Of a stretch of DNA of 64,000 nucleotides, positions 22,223 through 33,258 are shown one piece after another (positions within the stretch are counted from its first letter, which is position 1; each line of letters opens with the position of its first letter). The notes below the pieces were generated by a model. It did no database searches and was not told where the DNA came from. It worked only from the letters and a program-made list of their open reading frames with translations. A program made the translations under genes and the position numbers. Origin of the DNA: Oscarella lobularis. Lineage: Eukaryota; Porifera; Homoscleromorpha; Homosclerophorida; Oscarellidae. The stretch is taken from contig NC_089175.1 of NCBI RefSeq assembly GCF_947507565.1, forward strand, positions 5,569,733 to 5,633,732, read 5' to 3'.

Positions 22223-25200
22223 TTAATCTTTGCTGTAGTAATGATCCACGGCCGCTTTCCCAAAAACGTTTTCGGCTACATCTTGGAGTCCAACGTCGCT
22301 GTGAAGGAGAGCCTTCAGCACGTCGCCAACCGTTCCAGATTTTCCACTCTCGTTCATTTGCTTCTTTCTCCATTTGTTTAGCATTGCCTTGCAACGATCA
22401 GCGCTGTCATCAAAATCTGTGCTTCTCCTAATCTGCTTTATCTCGTCATCGGTGAGAGGCGCAGGGCCCAGAAAATTTGCCACTTTCTTCCAAAATGCCT
22501 CTATTTTAATGTGAAGATGGCGAATTTGATCATCGGTAACAGGACTGCTCAATGGTGTTTTATCTATATGTTAAAGCACAACTATCATATATTATTATAA
22601 GCGTCACGTATATAATAAATAATGCGAATATATAATACCCCTTCCTATTTCAAACATACTAAAAAACCTACCGGAGAGAGAGGCGTCAGATGCTGGGATT
22701 TTGCTAGCCTAAAAGCAAAGGTAAAAATAGAAATTACTTTATCAGGTTCTTACCGATGGCGTCGAAGTGTATCCTTTCATAGCATACTCTTTCAACATCA
22801 GAATGCAGTTCGTTTTCTTTCCTCCCGTTAGTTGAATTTCAAGCCAGGGATCGTCAGCATCTTTGTCTTTCTTTTTTAGCATGATGCTGCGCGTGCAGTA
22901 TTTTGAAGGAGACTTCTTTGCTTGAGTCAACTCTTGCTTTTGAATTTCTGTTGCAAGAGTGGAGATCAGTTTCCAACCGGGGGCGATGTTTGTAATTTTA
23001 AGAGTAATTGGATCATGTCGTGAAAAGAATATTGTAGCGTTGTAGTTCAAAAACTGAGTCAAGCTGTTGTGGCATCGTTCAACGTGGTTGACGTAAGATG
23101 ATTTTGATGACGTAAAGTGGAGATCAATCGTTGCAATGTCAGGAGAGCTGCCTCTTGCCCACCTTCCAAAAGCCAACGCTCGATAGCAGTGCCCAGCACA
23201 TCGAAATAAACACGCAAACAGCTTGCAGAAGTGCTCTGTTTTTATATCAACGAATGACAGATAAAGGGTAGCTGTCATTCCAACTCCACCATTTACCAAA
23301 GTTGGAACGGAAGGCCTACCTTGTCGGTATCCGCTTGTGACATCATGTAACATGGTAGGAGAAAAGACGCCGGCATCTTCTCTTTCATATAGAAGATGAG
23401 TCACACTTTCTTCAGACATGGTATGTCTTATCCTGATATCTACAGTCTTTGCGAATTTTTCGCCGCAGGGATGTAAGACTATAAGGTCTGTTATTTCCGT
23501 GTCGTCTTCTACCCCTTTGGATTCCTCTGGCTGATACTCATAAACAGTAAATCCTGTGTATAAGATTTTGCCTTCTATTGCTCCAGGAGGAATTGTTACT
23601 GTAAAAAATTCGGAATTGATTGTTCCTCCAGCTTTGTCAACGTTCTTCTGGACTGTCTGCGCCTTTTTGAACTTCAGTGTCATTTCACAGTATTGAAGTG
23701 TGATACTTTCAGACAAAGCCTGCGTATGAGACACTTGAAAATTAGGCACCAAAAACTTTTACAGCACAAATCACCTTAAAAGTGGTTTTTAGGCTCGCTT
23801 CTGTTCCTGACGAGAGCTGAACTAATACAGGCACGCCATGTTCTTTGTGACGGTAAAGACTCACAGCCTCTCTGCCAAAAACTTCTTCAGCTACATCTAG
23901 AAGCCCAACGTCGTTGTGAAGGAGAGCTTTGAGCACATCACCAATGGTCGCAGATATCTGCTTCATTCGCCACCGACTTAGCATTTCTCTGCAACGATCG
24001 GCGTCGTTTTCAAACTCTCTGCTTCTTCCGATCAGTTTTATTTGATCAGAAGTGAGATGCAAAGGACCCAGAAAATTCGCTACGGCCTTCCAAAATGCTC
24101 CTACTTTGGGGTGAAGCTCTCGGATGTGATCATCAGTAACAGGACTGCTCAAAGTCAGTTGACCTAACCGAGACGGAAATTAGGCAGGCAAAGAGCAACT
24201 AGGCATGTGCACTCGCAACTATTATTGTATAATGTTACAGTACTACACCTACCGGAGGAACAGGTGATAGCTACTCTACTTTGACCAGCCTAAATACAAA
24301 GATGCACAGAAAGAGAAACTTCCTTCTAAGCTCTTACCACTGAAGACAAAGCGTATTCTCCCAACGTCAGCAAGCAGTCGGTTTTCTTTCCTCCCGTTAG
24401 GTGAACTTCAAGCCATAGAATGTCAGTAGCATCGTCATCTTCCTTCTCTAGCATAAAGCTGCGCGAGCAGTATTTTGAAGGAGATTTCTTTGCTTGAATC
24501 AACTCTTGCTTTTGAATGTCCCTCGTAGGAGTGGAGATCAGTTTCCAACCGGGAGACGCGTTCTTAATTTTAAGCGTAATTGGATCATGCCGTGAAAAGA
24601 ATATTGTAGCGTTGCAGTTCAAAAGCTGAGGCAAGCCTTCGTGGCATCGTTCAACGACACTGACGTAGGATGATTTCGAAGACGTAAAATGCAGATCAAT
24701 TGTTACTGTGCGAGGAGAGTCACCTCTTTTCCACCTTCCAAAAGCCAACGCTCGATAGCAGTGCCCGGCACATCCAAATAGACATGAAAACAGCTTGCAA
24801 AAGTGCTTTGTTCTTATATCGATGAAGGGCAGACAAAGAGTGGCTGTCATTCCGACCTCATCGGTCACTGAATTCTGCCTGTAAAGCTCGCATGGGGTAA
24901 CAGAAAAGTCACCAGCATCTCGTCCTTTGTATAGAAGACAAGTCTCACGTTGCTCAGGAACGGTATGTGCTATCCTTATTTCTGCATGCTTTGCAAATTT
25001 TGCGCCACATGGATGTAGGACTATGATATCTGTGACTTCAGTGTCGTCTTTGACTCCTTCAGATTCTTCGGACTGGTACTCGTAAACGGTGAATCCTGTG
25101 CATAAGGCTTTGCCTTTTATTGCTCCAGGCGGTATAGTCACCCTGAAAAATTCAGATCTTATTATTCCACCGGCTTCGCCAATGTCCTCCTGCACTGTTT

Positions 25201-25651
25201 GTGCTTTTTTGAATGCCAGCGTCATGTCAAATAATTGAAATTTTATCAAAGAATCTCTACGCTCAGACGAAGCCTGTGGAGCAGGACACACTCGAAAAAA
25301 CTGACGACAAAATGTAACGCCTAATTTCACCTCAGAAAGTTTCGTTTCTTTTTCTGACGCTTCATCGAGTGTAATGTTTTGAAGATGACAAAGCAATTCG
25401 ACAATGTCTTGGCGTCCTGTTACGGAAAGCATGACGCAAAATTTGTCGTAACATACCGCGCCTTTCTTAGGAAGAACTTCAGAGAGCAACTTCTCGTGCT
25501 GCTCACTTCGACGAAAGCGAGACAGAGACCTGTACTCTTCCCTGCTGACTAGCTGACGCATAATAAGGAGCTCGTGATCGCGCAAATCTGGACGCCATTT
25601 GTCGAGCAAGGAGGACAAGTTTGGACGAACAACAGAGAGCCAGCAATCCAT
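22223..25651 (-). CDS. CARD-ZU5-Death-ZU5-Death protein
   Basis: A long adaptor-like gene. A CARD (25651 to ~25370; MDCWLSVVRPNLSSLLDKW, LLSEVLPKKG, FCVMLSVTGRQDIVELL) is followed by a ZU5 and UPA-like region (~25225-24340; VTIPPGAIKG, LHPCGAKFAK, KHFCKLF) and a Death-fold exon (24152-23790). A GT..AG intron at about 23780-23735 then leads into a second ZU5/UPA-like region (~23700-22760) and a small linker exon (ASLSG), ending in a second Death-fold exon with stop at 22223. CARD and Death folds recruit caspases or kinases by homotypic contacts; ZU5 is shared with UNC5, ankyrin and PIDD. Other copies in the cluster have a single ZU5-Death pair, so this is an internal module duplication or a fusion of two genes. 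The start is 29 bp from the opposite kelch-kinase start. Confidence 0.75.
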
Positions 25652-25680
25652 GGTGGACTCCCCGTATACTGCTCTCAGGA
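25652..25680. promoter_or_regulatory. 29-bp gap between divergent start codons
   Basis: Minus-strand CARD ATG (25649-25651) and plus-strand kelch-kinase ATG (25681-25683) face away from each other with 29 bp between. The same spacing recurs at 39487-39515. Transcription starts must therefore lie inside the opposite gene, giving overlapping antisense 5' ends. Confidence 0.5.
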
Positions 25681-28249
25681 ATGGGCGGCGTTCTGGGGTT
25701 CTTTCGCACTGCAAAGGAACGATCGAAGGTGGGCAATCGAGATCGTTAGCCAATCTAGTCGCGAATCTGAAGGTCAACGAAAATGCGGTGCCCGAACATC
25801 GTGAGGGTCACGCTGCCGCAGTGCTCGATCGTCAGATGCTCGTCTCGGGTGGAGCTGTAGTCGAATCCGGAAAGAAGACCTGCTACATGTCGAGCGAGAC
25901 GATTTGGTCGTTGAATCTGCGCAACAGCGTCTGGTCGAAAGGAACGGCGAAGTTCCGGAGAGAAGTCGACGTTCCAATACCGTCGTCGGCGTCGAAAATT
26001 GCCGTCGCGTCGAATCGATGCATCTATCACTACGGCGGCATTCACCCGTCGCCGCGCCAATTCGGAAGTCTCGCCTACACGAGCAATTTGCACACGCTCG
26101 ATCCGTCGACGCTCGAATGGCGAATCGTTCGTCGTACGAGTCCCTGGCCGCACGGTCGCTCCGGATGCGGCTTGTGTTTGCTCGGCGACGAGGAGAATCG
26201 AGTGCTCGTCGTCTTCGGGGGACGAGGAGACGAGATTTCCTCTCTCGCGACGGGAGCCTCGTGGATTCCGGCCACTGGACTCTATCGCGAGTACAACGGC
26301 TTCAACAATGAGCTGTGGGCGTTTTCTCTAGGCGATGGTATTGCGGCAGGGTCGTATGCATTTTCTCTTTTAGTCTTATTTTTTAGAAAATTGGATTCCG
26401 TTGGAGTGCAGCGGATCGAGGCCATTGCCTCGTTGTGGCCACACGTTCACTTCTATTGATAAGAATCGGGCTGTACTCATTGGGGGCTTAGATTCGCAGG
26501 GGTCATTCAAAGATGCTTTTATATTCAAATTGAATACAAGAGTATTATTATTATTAGTTCATTGTTAGGGGGAGGGCAGAGATTGATATAGATTGATTAT
26601 TTAGGAGTTTGTGAAGATGACCGGCTCCTTTCTCCTGCCCTCCTTCTGCTATCACTCCGCTGTAGCTGCAGACGTTCCAGGACAGGGAGCACTTTTGTTT
26701 ATAATGTGCGGCTATTGCGATGGACATGCGTGCGTTGTCTTTCAAATAGATGCCATGAATTGCAGAGAAGTTAGTCGAAAATTTAGCTGTAACGTAGCAT
26801 TAATTAATTAATGATTTTATTTTAGCTAAGCGTTCCAGATGGCATGATTTGTACGCGTCTTCAGAGCGTTTGTTGCGTGGCGTTGCCCAACGAAGTTCGT
26901 TTTATACGATTTGGTGGTGGAGCAGCTACCGTCAAGTACAATCTGTTTAAATCGATTCCACTTCTAGCTATTGCTAAATACGGTAGTAGAACACACCTAA
27001 TTTTTCCTGGTTCTTAAAGTGTGAAATTTTTAGAGTTTAACACGCCTCGGAGGCTTACTAACGTGAAACTAGACAGACCAATTGTTGAAGAAGGGTCTGG
27101 CTTTGAGCAAGAAGAAGTTCCCGTAATGAAATAAATCAATATGCATGAAAAGGAAATTACGGCGCGGTCATTTAGGAACCGACTCCTGATCCGATGATTC
27201 GAATCAGCGAGAGTGAAATCGAGTACGACGAAGAAACCGATTTGCTTGGAAGCGGCTGCAGCGGTGAAGTCTATCGAGCCAACCTGATGAAAAACAACGA
27301 CGTTCAACGTGTAGCAATCAAAGTTTTTGTTAAAAGGCGAATAATGCCAACGTATGCAATACTGAGGCTGATTTGAATTATTATGGATAGTTTTCTCTGT
27401 GTAGGCAATCGGAGCGCTTAGACAAAGAAGCGCGAATTCTTTTGAGCATTAAGCGTCATCCTCACATTCTCAGTCTTATTGGCATATGTACCTCTCCTAG
27501 ATGCTACGCATTGGTCATGGAGTACATCAGTGGTGGTGACCTGTTTCAAGTCTTGACCTCAGCCGATGACCACGGCATAGAGCTGTGGGAAAATCGTCTT
27601 GGCATTGCCAATCAAATCGCTCTGGGAATGTCTCATCTTCACAAGAACGAACCGACCGTCATTCATCTCGACCTCAAGTCAAACAACGTTCTCATGAACA
27701 GGATAACTCGAGAAGGAAGAACGATGTATATTTGCAAAGTAGGCCAAACGGCTAACCAATAGCATTATGTATATCCTTATAATTATATAGATCTGTGATT
27801 TTGGTCTTGCGAAAATGACCGACGTTAGCTCTGTGACTCAGTGCCGCGAAGAGGGTCAGACTCCTGGAGGTACAGCGATGTACATCGCACCGGAACGATA
27901 TCTGTCTGTCACGTACGGCACTGAGGACAGCGAACAGAAAAGAGAAGTCGCTAAGAAGTCCGACGTCTTCAGTTACGGAATTCTGCTATGGGAAATCAAA
28001 GAGCGAGACCGACCCTATAAAGGTATTTATGCATTGACAACGCGTTTAGCTTTGCTTAACTGTTTTTGCAAAGAAATGCCGCCGGTGTCAATTCACTTGC
28101 ACACACAGGCGGGAGGTCAACTTCCAGAGGGAAAGGTCGAGGCCCCAGAAGCTTACACTGCTCTTCTGAAAGACTGCGTCAGGTTTAATCCCTTAGAGAG
28201 GCCCTCGTTTGATGATGTGATCAGTATCTTGAGAAACAAACTGATCTAG
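25681..28249 (+). CDS. Kelch-repeat protein kinase, copy D
   Basis: Plus-strand member of the kelch-kinase family. I prefer ATG 25681 (MGGVLGFFRTAKERSK) with a 44-bp GT..AG intron that restores the kelch frame at VNENAVPEHREGH; an unspliced frame starting MVDSPYTAL at 25653 is the alternative. Kelch blades: about 25800-26335 (GHAAAVLDRQMLVSGG, VLVVFGGRGDE), 26390-26540, 26612-26770 and 26825-26980. The kinase starts near 27180: GSGCSGEVY, VAIKVF, then from 27442 HPHILSLIG, MEYISGGDLF, HLDLKSNN, CDFGLAK, APERY, ending FNPLERPSFDDVISILRNKLI. The active site looks complete. It converges on the Death-fold end of the next minus gene. It is nearly identical to copy F (39516-42098). Confidence 0.82.
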
Positions 28250-28348
28250 GATCATCCAGCCCCGTTTTAACATATAGACAAACACTTTTTACCTTTACTT
28301 TTGTTACGCTTTTATATTGTTTACTGCTTTACCCGTAGTCTTTTACAG

Positions 28349-28403
28349 ACGCATGCAACTATAAAAGTAGAATACTGTACAAGTTTGAACAAGTGAGTAC
28401 TAC
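28349..28403 (+). repeat. Conserved 3' junction block resembling a mini-exon
   Basis: Downstream of the kinase stop lies an ACGCATGCAACTATAAAAG block preceded by TTTTACAG (acceptor-like) and followed by AACAA/GTGAGTAC (donor-like). Related blocks occur at about 30868-30912, 32820-32868, 37611-37666 and 42169-42212, each between a kinase end and a Death-fold gene end. In some copies it could encode THAAIKVEDQLEQ; others contain a stop. Role unknown. Confidence 0.45.
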
Positions 28404-28424
28404 AAAATGAGACATTCTAATTCA

Positions 28425-30253
28425 TTAATTGTCCGTGCTATAGTAACGATCTACAGCTGCTTTGCTGAAAACTTCTTCAGCCACATCTCGGAGTCCAACG
28501 TCGCTGTGAAGGAGTGCTTTTAGCACGTCGCCGACGGTGCCAGATTTTCCGCCTTTGTCTATTTGCTTCTTTTGCCATTTGTTCAGCATTGCTTTAGAAC
28601 GATCGGCGTCGTCATCGAAATCTCTGCTCTTTCTAATCTGGTCTATCTCGTTATCAGTGAGAGGTGTAGGGCCAAGAAAATTCGCCACTCTCTTCCAAAA
28701 TGCCTCTATTTTAATGTGAAGTTGTCGAATTTGATTATCTGTAACAGGATTGCCTATTGTTGTTGTTTCACCTACACCTAGCGAGTTAGGCAAGCAAATA
28801 TCCCACATTACCATGATAGCCCATACATCTACCTACCAGAGAGACTGGCACCAGCGGCTTCAATGTTACTAGCCTAAAACAAAGATATGATACAGTAAAA
28901 ACGTTTTCTTTAGCCCTTACAACAGGAGATGAAATGTACTCTTTCAACGTGAGCAAGCAGTCAGTTTTCTTTCCTCCTGTTAGCTGAACTTCGAGCCATG
29001 GATCGTCAACTTTGAATATCCTCTTTAGCGAAAAGCTGCGCGAGCAATATTTTGAAGGAGATTTCTTTGCTTGAGTCAGTTCTTGCTTTGGAATTTCCCT
29101 CGGAGGAGTAGATATCAGTTCCCAACCAGAAGAAACTCTTGTAATTTTGAGCATAATCGGATCAGATCGCGAAAAAAATAATCTGACGTTGAAGTCTTTC
29201 AATAGTTGAGGCCAACCTTTGTTGCATCGTTCAACGTGGTTGACGTAAGATAACTTTGATGACGTAAAATGCAGATCAATTGTGGCTGAGTGAGGAGAGT
29301 CGCCTCTTGCCCACCTTCCAAAAGCCAACGCTCGATAGCAGTGCCCAGCACATCCAAATAGACATGCAAACAGCTTGCAAAAGTGCTTTGTGCTTATATC
29401 AATAGATGACGGACTAAGACTAGCTGTCATTCCAACATCAAGAGTGATTGTTGGTGATGTAAATGCTGGACGGTCAAAAAACATCCCAGAAAAGATTCCG
29501 TCCTTTGGTCCTTCATATAAGAGACAAGTTTCAGATTGAAAACAGTCATAAAATTTCATCCTGATTTCAACATTCTTTGCAAATTTTGTGCCGCAAGGAT
29601 GTAAGACTATCATGTCTGTCACTTCCGCGCCGTCATCAGTGTCGTCATCAGCGTTTTTGGATTCTTCTGGCTGATATTCATAAACAGTAAATCCTGTGCG
29701 TAAGGTTCTGCCTACTATTGCTCCAGGAGGAATAGTCACTGTAAAAGACTCAGAAGCAATTACTCCTCCAGCTTCACCAATATCCTCCTGCAAAGTTTGT
29801 GCTTCTTTGAATATAAGTGTCATGCCACGGAATTCAAGTGCAATAACAGCGGTAGAATCCTCGCTTTCCGACAAATCCTGTAGACGCCACAAATGATCAA
29901 AAACGCAAATAATCAATAGCCTAAATCACCTTAGAAGTGCTTGAGAGCTTCGTTCCTTTCTCTGATGAAACATCAACGTAGCGCGCTTTCGTTTCACCTT
30001 CTTCACGAATGGCAGATACGATGTCTTCGCGTCCTGTCTCGCGAAGCATATAGTACAAATTTTGAATGAGCGGGATTTTCTGAGGAAGAATTTCAGAGAG
30101 CAGCATCTCTGTCTGCTCCTCTGTAGACAACGTAGACAGCGATCTGTGCTCCTGGGGAGTGATGAAACGATATTTCCGAAGAGCAGATAAATCTGGACTC
30201 CATTCGAATTCGCGCAAGCATTCCAAAGCGAGCTTCCAACGGCTTTCTCCCAT
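28425..30253 (-). CDS. CARD-ZU5-Death protein
   Basis: Minus-strand adaptor-like gene. It starts at ATG 30253 (MGESRWKLALECL); the CARD runs to about 29990 (SLSTLSTEEQTEMLLSEILP, YYMLRETGREDIVSAI). After an intron at about 29935-29880 comes the ZU5/UPA-like region (29850-28900), with TVTIPPGAIVG, LHPCGTKFAK and the invariant HFCKLFACLFGCAGHC. A small exon encoding ASNIEAAGASLSG and then the Death-fold exon (NPVTDNQIRQLHIKIEAFWK through KAAVDRYYS, stop at 28425) complete it. Intracellular and probably a signalling adaptor; no transmembrane helix seen. Its promoter block (30258-30290) is shared with a truncated SIDT copy on the other side. Confidence 0.8.
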
Positions 30254-30257
30254 TTGA

Positions 30258-30290
30258 GATGTTGTCCGGGTCTTCAGTGATTTCCGACCC
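30258..30290. promoter_or_regulatory. Shared divergent promoter-like block
   Basis: The sequence GTTGTCCGGGTCTTCAG followed by TTCCGACCCC lies just upstream of the CARD ATG. The same arrangement occurs near 32467-32501, 44101-44135 and 46322-46362, each time next to a CARD gene start. Conservation in otherwise diverged flanks suggests a promoter element. No TATA box accompanies it. Confidence 0.5.
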
Positions 30291-30870
30291 CCCAACGTCG
30301 AGCAGGATATCTGTTGTCCTTCTCGTTTACTACCTATCAATTCACGCCGAATTGTCGCTCAGTGCAATAAACGAGCTGTACAACGCCACAATCGGCGAAG
30401 CAGAAACGGGAAACGTTTCGTCGGTCACGCCAACGACGTACATTTTCCTATACGACCTCAAAGACCTCCACGATAAGGTAGAGCACGTCCAAAAAAGACC
30501 TACTAGTAATTGTATCACTATTCAAAATGGGCGGGGATGTGTGAGACACAAATCCAAGACGCTTCTCACGGACGTAATCTGACGTTCTGCATCGACCTGT
30601 TGACGTCGTCGAGTGTTTCAGTTTTATTGTTTACGTGAAAAACACTTTCATGTTGCAGTAAATGAGATGGGGGCTCGCCGTGACGTCACAAATCTGATCA
30701 TTTCTCTTTTCAGACTAGACGTTCGGGAATCCTTTTTCGTTAGGCTTTCAATAGAAGCAGACGTTTGTACTGGCTAAACTAAAGATTTTAGTATTATCAA
30801 TACTCGTTTAACGCTCGTTTAACGCTTCAATTGATTGGAAGCTGGCGAAGTAAAGCAAGAGATACAAACG
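30291..30870 (+). pseudogene. Truncated 5' copy of the SIDT gene
   Basis: This stretch matches the beginning of the complete SIDT gene at 46397. It contains [19 protein letters not shown], the [16 protein letters not shown] exon and the DASHGRNLTF/IDLLTSSSVSV exon. The start codon region is missing and the copy stops around 30870, where it joins the 3' junction block of the neighbouring Death-fold gene. There is no membrane channel part. It is a duplication remnant created together with the adjacent CARD promoter. Confidence 0.75.
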
Positions 30871-30913
30871 CATGCAGCTATAAAAGTAGAAAACCAGCTT
30901 GAACAAGTGAGTA

Positions 30914-32428
30914 CTACAAAACCAACATTCTATAGTAATGATCTACAGCTGCTTTGCCGAAGACTTCTTCAGCCACATCTCGGAGTCCAACGTCGCTGTG
31001 AAGGAGTGCTTTTAGCATGTCGCCGACGGTGCCAGATTTTCCTCTCTTGTCCATTTGCTTCTTTCGCCATTTGTTCAGCATTGCTTTAGAACGATCGGCG
31101 TCGTCATCGAAATCTCTGCTCTTTCTAATCTGGCCTATCTCGTCATCAGTGAGATATGTAGGGCCAAGAAAATTTGCCACTCTCTTCCAGAATGCCTCTA
31201 TTTTAATGTGAAGTTGTTGAATTTGATCATCGGTAACAGGACTGCCTAATGTTGTTTCACCTACAACGGACGAGACGCTAGTTAGGCAAGCAAATATTAC
31301 TATCAGGCTCATACAAATACCTACCAGAAAGAGTGGCACCAGCTGCTACACCAACTTGAAAGCCTAAAAGAATTAGTCAATGTGCAGGGAACCACGCAAG
31401 CACGACTGACAGTACCATGATCAGTTTCATCTGTTCCAACGTCAAAAAGTGACTCTTTAAACAATTTTGCCAGGTGAAAAACAAATGCTGTTGCTGACGC
31501 ACAGCAATACTTTTGATAAGATTTGTCACGAATTTTTGTGTCCTTTGTTGCATAATCTGACACCCCTTTGACAAAAATCCACTTGCTTCTGCCGGCTAAA
31601 TAACGTTTACAGCCATCATAAAAACCAAACCCTTCCATGTCATAGCCTATCAGTTTTCGTCCAACTCTATCAGCCATTCCATCCCAATCTGCAGTTTCTT
31701 TCACTTCATCTCCCGTGACGAATTTGCCTACTGTATATAAATGACTGATAGTCTGTTCTCTTTCAGAGCAATGGGTGGCTCGATGCTCTTCAATTCTTCC
31801 GGGATGTCCAGTACCCACGGCGCATCTTTCCCTACACCTTTAGCAAGTTTCTTGAGCGTTTCTTCGATTTGGGCTGGAGGAGTTTCTGGTTTACCCTTCT
31901 TTCCATTTTCATACACCTTTCCATCGTCAATACAAATCTCGTGGGGCACTAAAAGATCTCCTAGCTGAAGACCGTCGGGTTCGTCGGGATCATAATTGAT
32001 GAAGGGCGGCGGCGACTCGGATTGCGCTGCAAACTAGCCTCGTCCAGGGCCACGCCCTCAGAACCTTCTCCGATTATCTCGTATGACGGAAGAGAAGAAG
32101 CAGAGATATCTGTGGGAGAAGGGTCTGGGAGAGGAGAAGCAGAGATATCTCTGGGAGAAGGGTGTGGAAGGCGGGTGAGCAAATCAAGGGTGTCTCCGTA
32201 TCCTGTCTCGCGAAGCATGGCATAAAACTGTTTGTAAGAATGCAGGCCTTTCTTTGGAAGAATTGTAGAAAGCAAATCCTTTGCCTGAGTATCTGTCGAC
32301 AGCGTAGACAGTGATTTGCGCTCTTCGACAGTGATAAGCCCATAATCCAGAAGAGAATCTAAATTTGGGCTCCATATTCCAACTAATACGGGCAACTGTA
32401 GCCGAACCAACTGCCAACAATGCTCCAT
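30914..32428 (-). CDS. CARD / half nucleoside-phosphorylase / Death-fold protein
   Basis: Minus-strand gene with the same CARD and Death ends as its neighbours but a different middle. CARD from ATG 32428 (MEHCWQLVRLQLP, LLSTILPKKG, YAMLRETGYGDTLDLL), then a Ser/Pro-rich repeat (DISAS). The middle is the C-terminal half of a PNP/UDP-phosphorylase (MTAN-like) domain: LQLGDLLVPHEICIDDGKV (about 31990-31930), then IGYDMEGFGFYDG and WIFVKGVSDYATKD (about 31660-31540), ending in CCASATAFVFHLAKLF. A linker exon AFQVGVAAGATLSG and the Death-fold exon (31265-30914) follow. The N-terminal phosphorylase half, with its Gly-rich phosphate-binding strands, is not visible. Joining CARD to the phosphorylase needs a ~38-bp intron or else a frameshift. 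This could be a live chimera with a non-catalytic domain or a decaying gene. Confidence 0.65.
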
Positions 32429-32466
32429 GCCTACTGTGCGGACTTCCTCTAGCTCTTCGTGTCGAG

Positions 32467-32760
32467 CATGTTCGGGTCTTCAGAAATTTGCGACCCGTAT
32501 GCAGAAATCAAAGAGCGTAAAAACCGTGGTAAAACGGTACGTACGTGCAGACAACACGCTTAGCTTTTTTGCGGTGTCAATTCACTTGCGCGCACAGGTG
32601 AGAGGTCAACTTCCCGAGGGAAAGGTCCATGCAGGCCCCAGAAGATTACACCATTACACTACTCTTCTGAAAGACTGTGTCAGGCTTAGAAGCCCTTGTT
32701 TGATCATGTGATCAGAATCATGAGAAGCAAACTGCTATATAGGATCATTCAGCCCCATAT
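32467..32760 (+). pseudogene. Kelch-kinase deletion remnant (promoter joined to kinase tail)
   Basis: The promoter-like block (TTCGGGTCTTCAG..GCGACCCGTATGC) is followed directly by sequence matching the last kinase exons: GAAATCAAAGAGCG (EIKER), then the region equivalent to SIHLHTQAGGQLPEGKVEAP and LLKDCVR, ending near AAACTGCTATATAG. The kelch domain, N lobe and catalytic loop are absent. It cannot encode a kinase. Confidence 0.7.
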
Positions 32761-32894
32761 TTTAACATATACAAACAGTTGTTACCTATATTTTTATTAC
32801 GTTTTGTTACAAAATTGAAACGCATGCAGCTATAAAAGTAGAAGACCAGCTTGAACAAGTGAGTACTGTACTACAAAACCAACATTCTAATTCA

Positions 32895-33105
32895 TTATTT
32901 GTCCTTGCTATAGTACTGATCTACAGCTGCTTTCCTGAAGACTTCTTTAGCCACATCTCGGAGTCCACTGTAAAGGAGTGCTTTTAGCACGTCGCCGACG
33001 GTTCCAGGTTTTCCGTTCTTGTTCATTTGCTTCTTTTTCCATTTGTTCAGCATTGCTTTGCAACGATCAGAGTTGTCATCAAAATCTGTGCTTTTTCTAA
33101 TCTTG
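32895..33105 (-). pseudogene. Death-fold exon remnant
   Basis: The reverse strand reads STDFDDNSDRCKAMLNKW, then GTVGDVLKALLYSGLRDVAK and KAAVDQYYSKDK with a TAA at 32895-32897. This is the C-terminal two thirds of the cluster's Death-fold exon. The copy ends abruptly at about 33105 with no linker, ZU5 or CARD upstream. Two or three residues are also missing after ALLYS compared with intact copies. Confidence 0.75.
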
Positions 33106-33258
33106 TGGTGACGTCAATCCCCATTGATTCTCCAGCAAACACTATTGGTTCCTTCAGAGACTACGTCATTCACTAGAGTCAGCGGACGTTCAATTACCGA
33201 AAGCACGGATCTTAGCATAGAGTGAGATTCGGGTGTGTCGCACAGTGCAGGACGTAAA

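Noticed and set aside
30835-31089. Separate small gene starting MEAGEVKQEIQTHAAIKVENQ
   Set aside because: It is a chance frame across the SIDT relic, the 3' junction block and the antisense of the Death exon.
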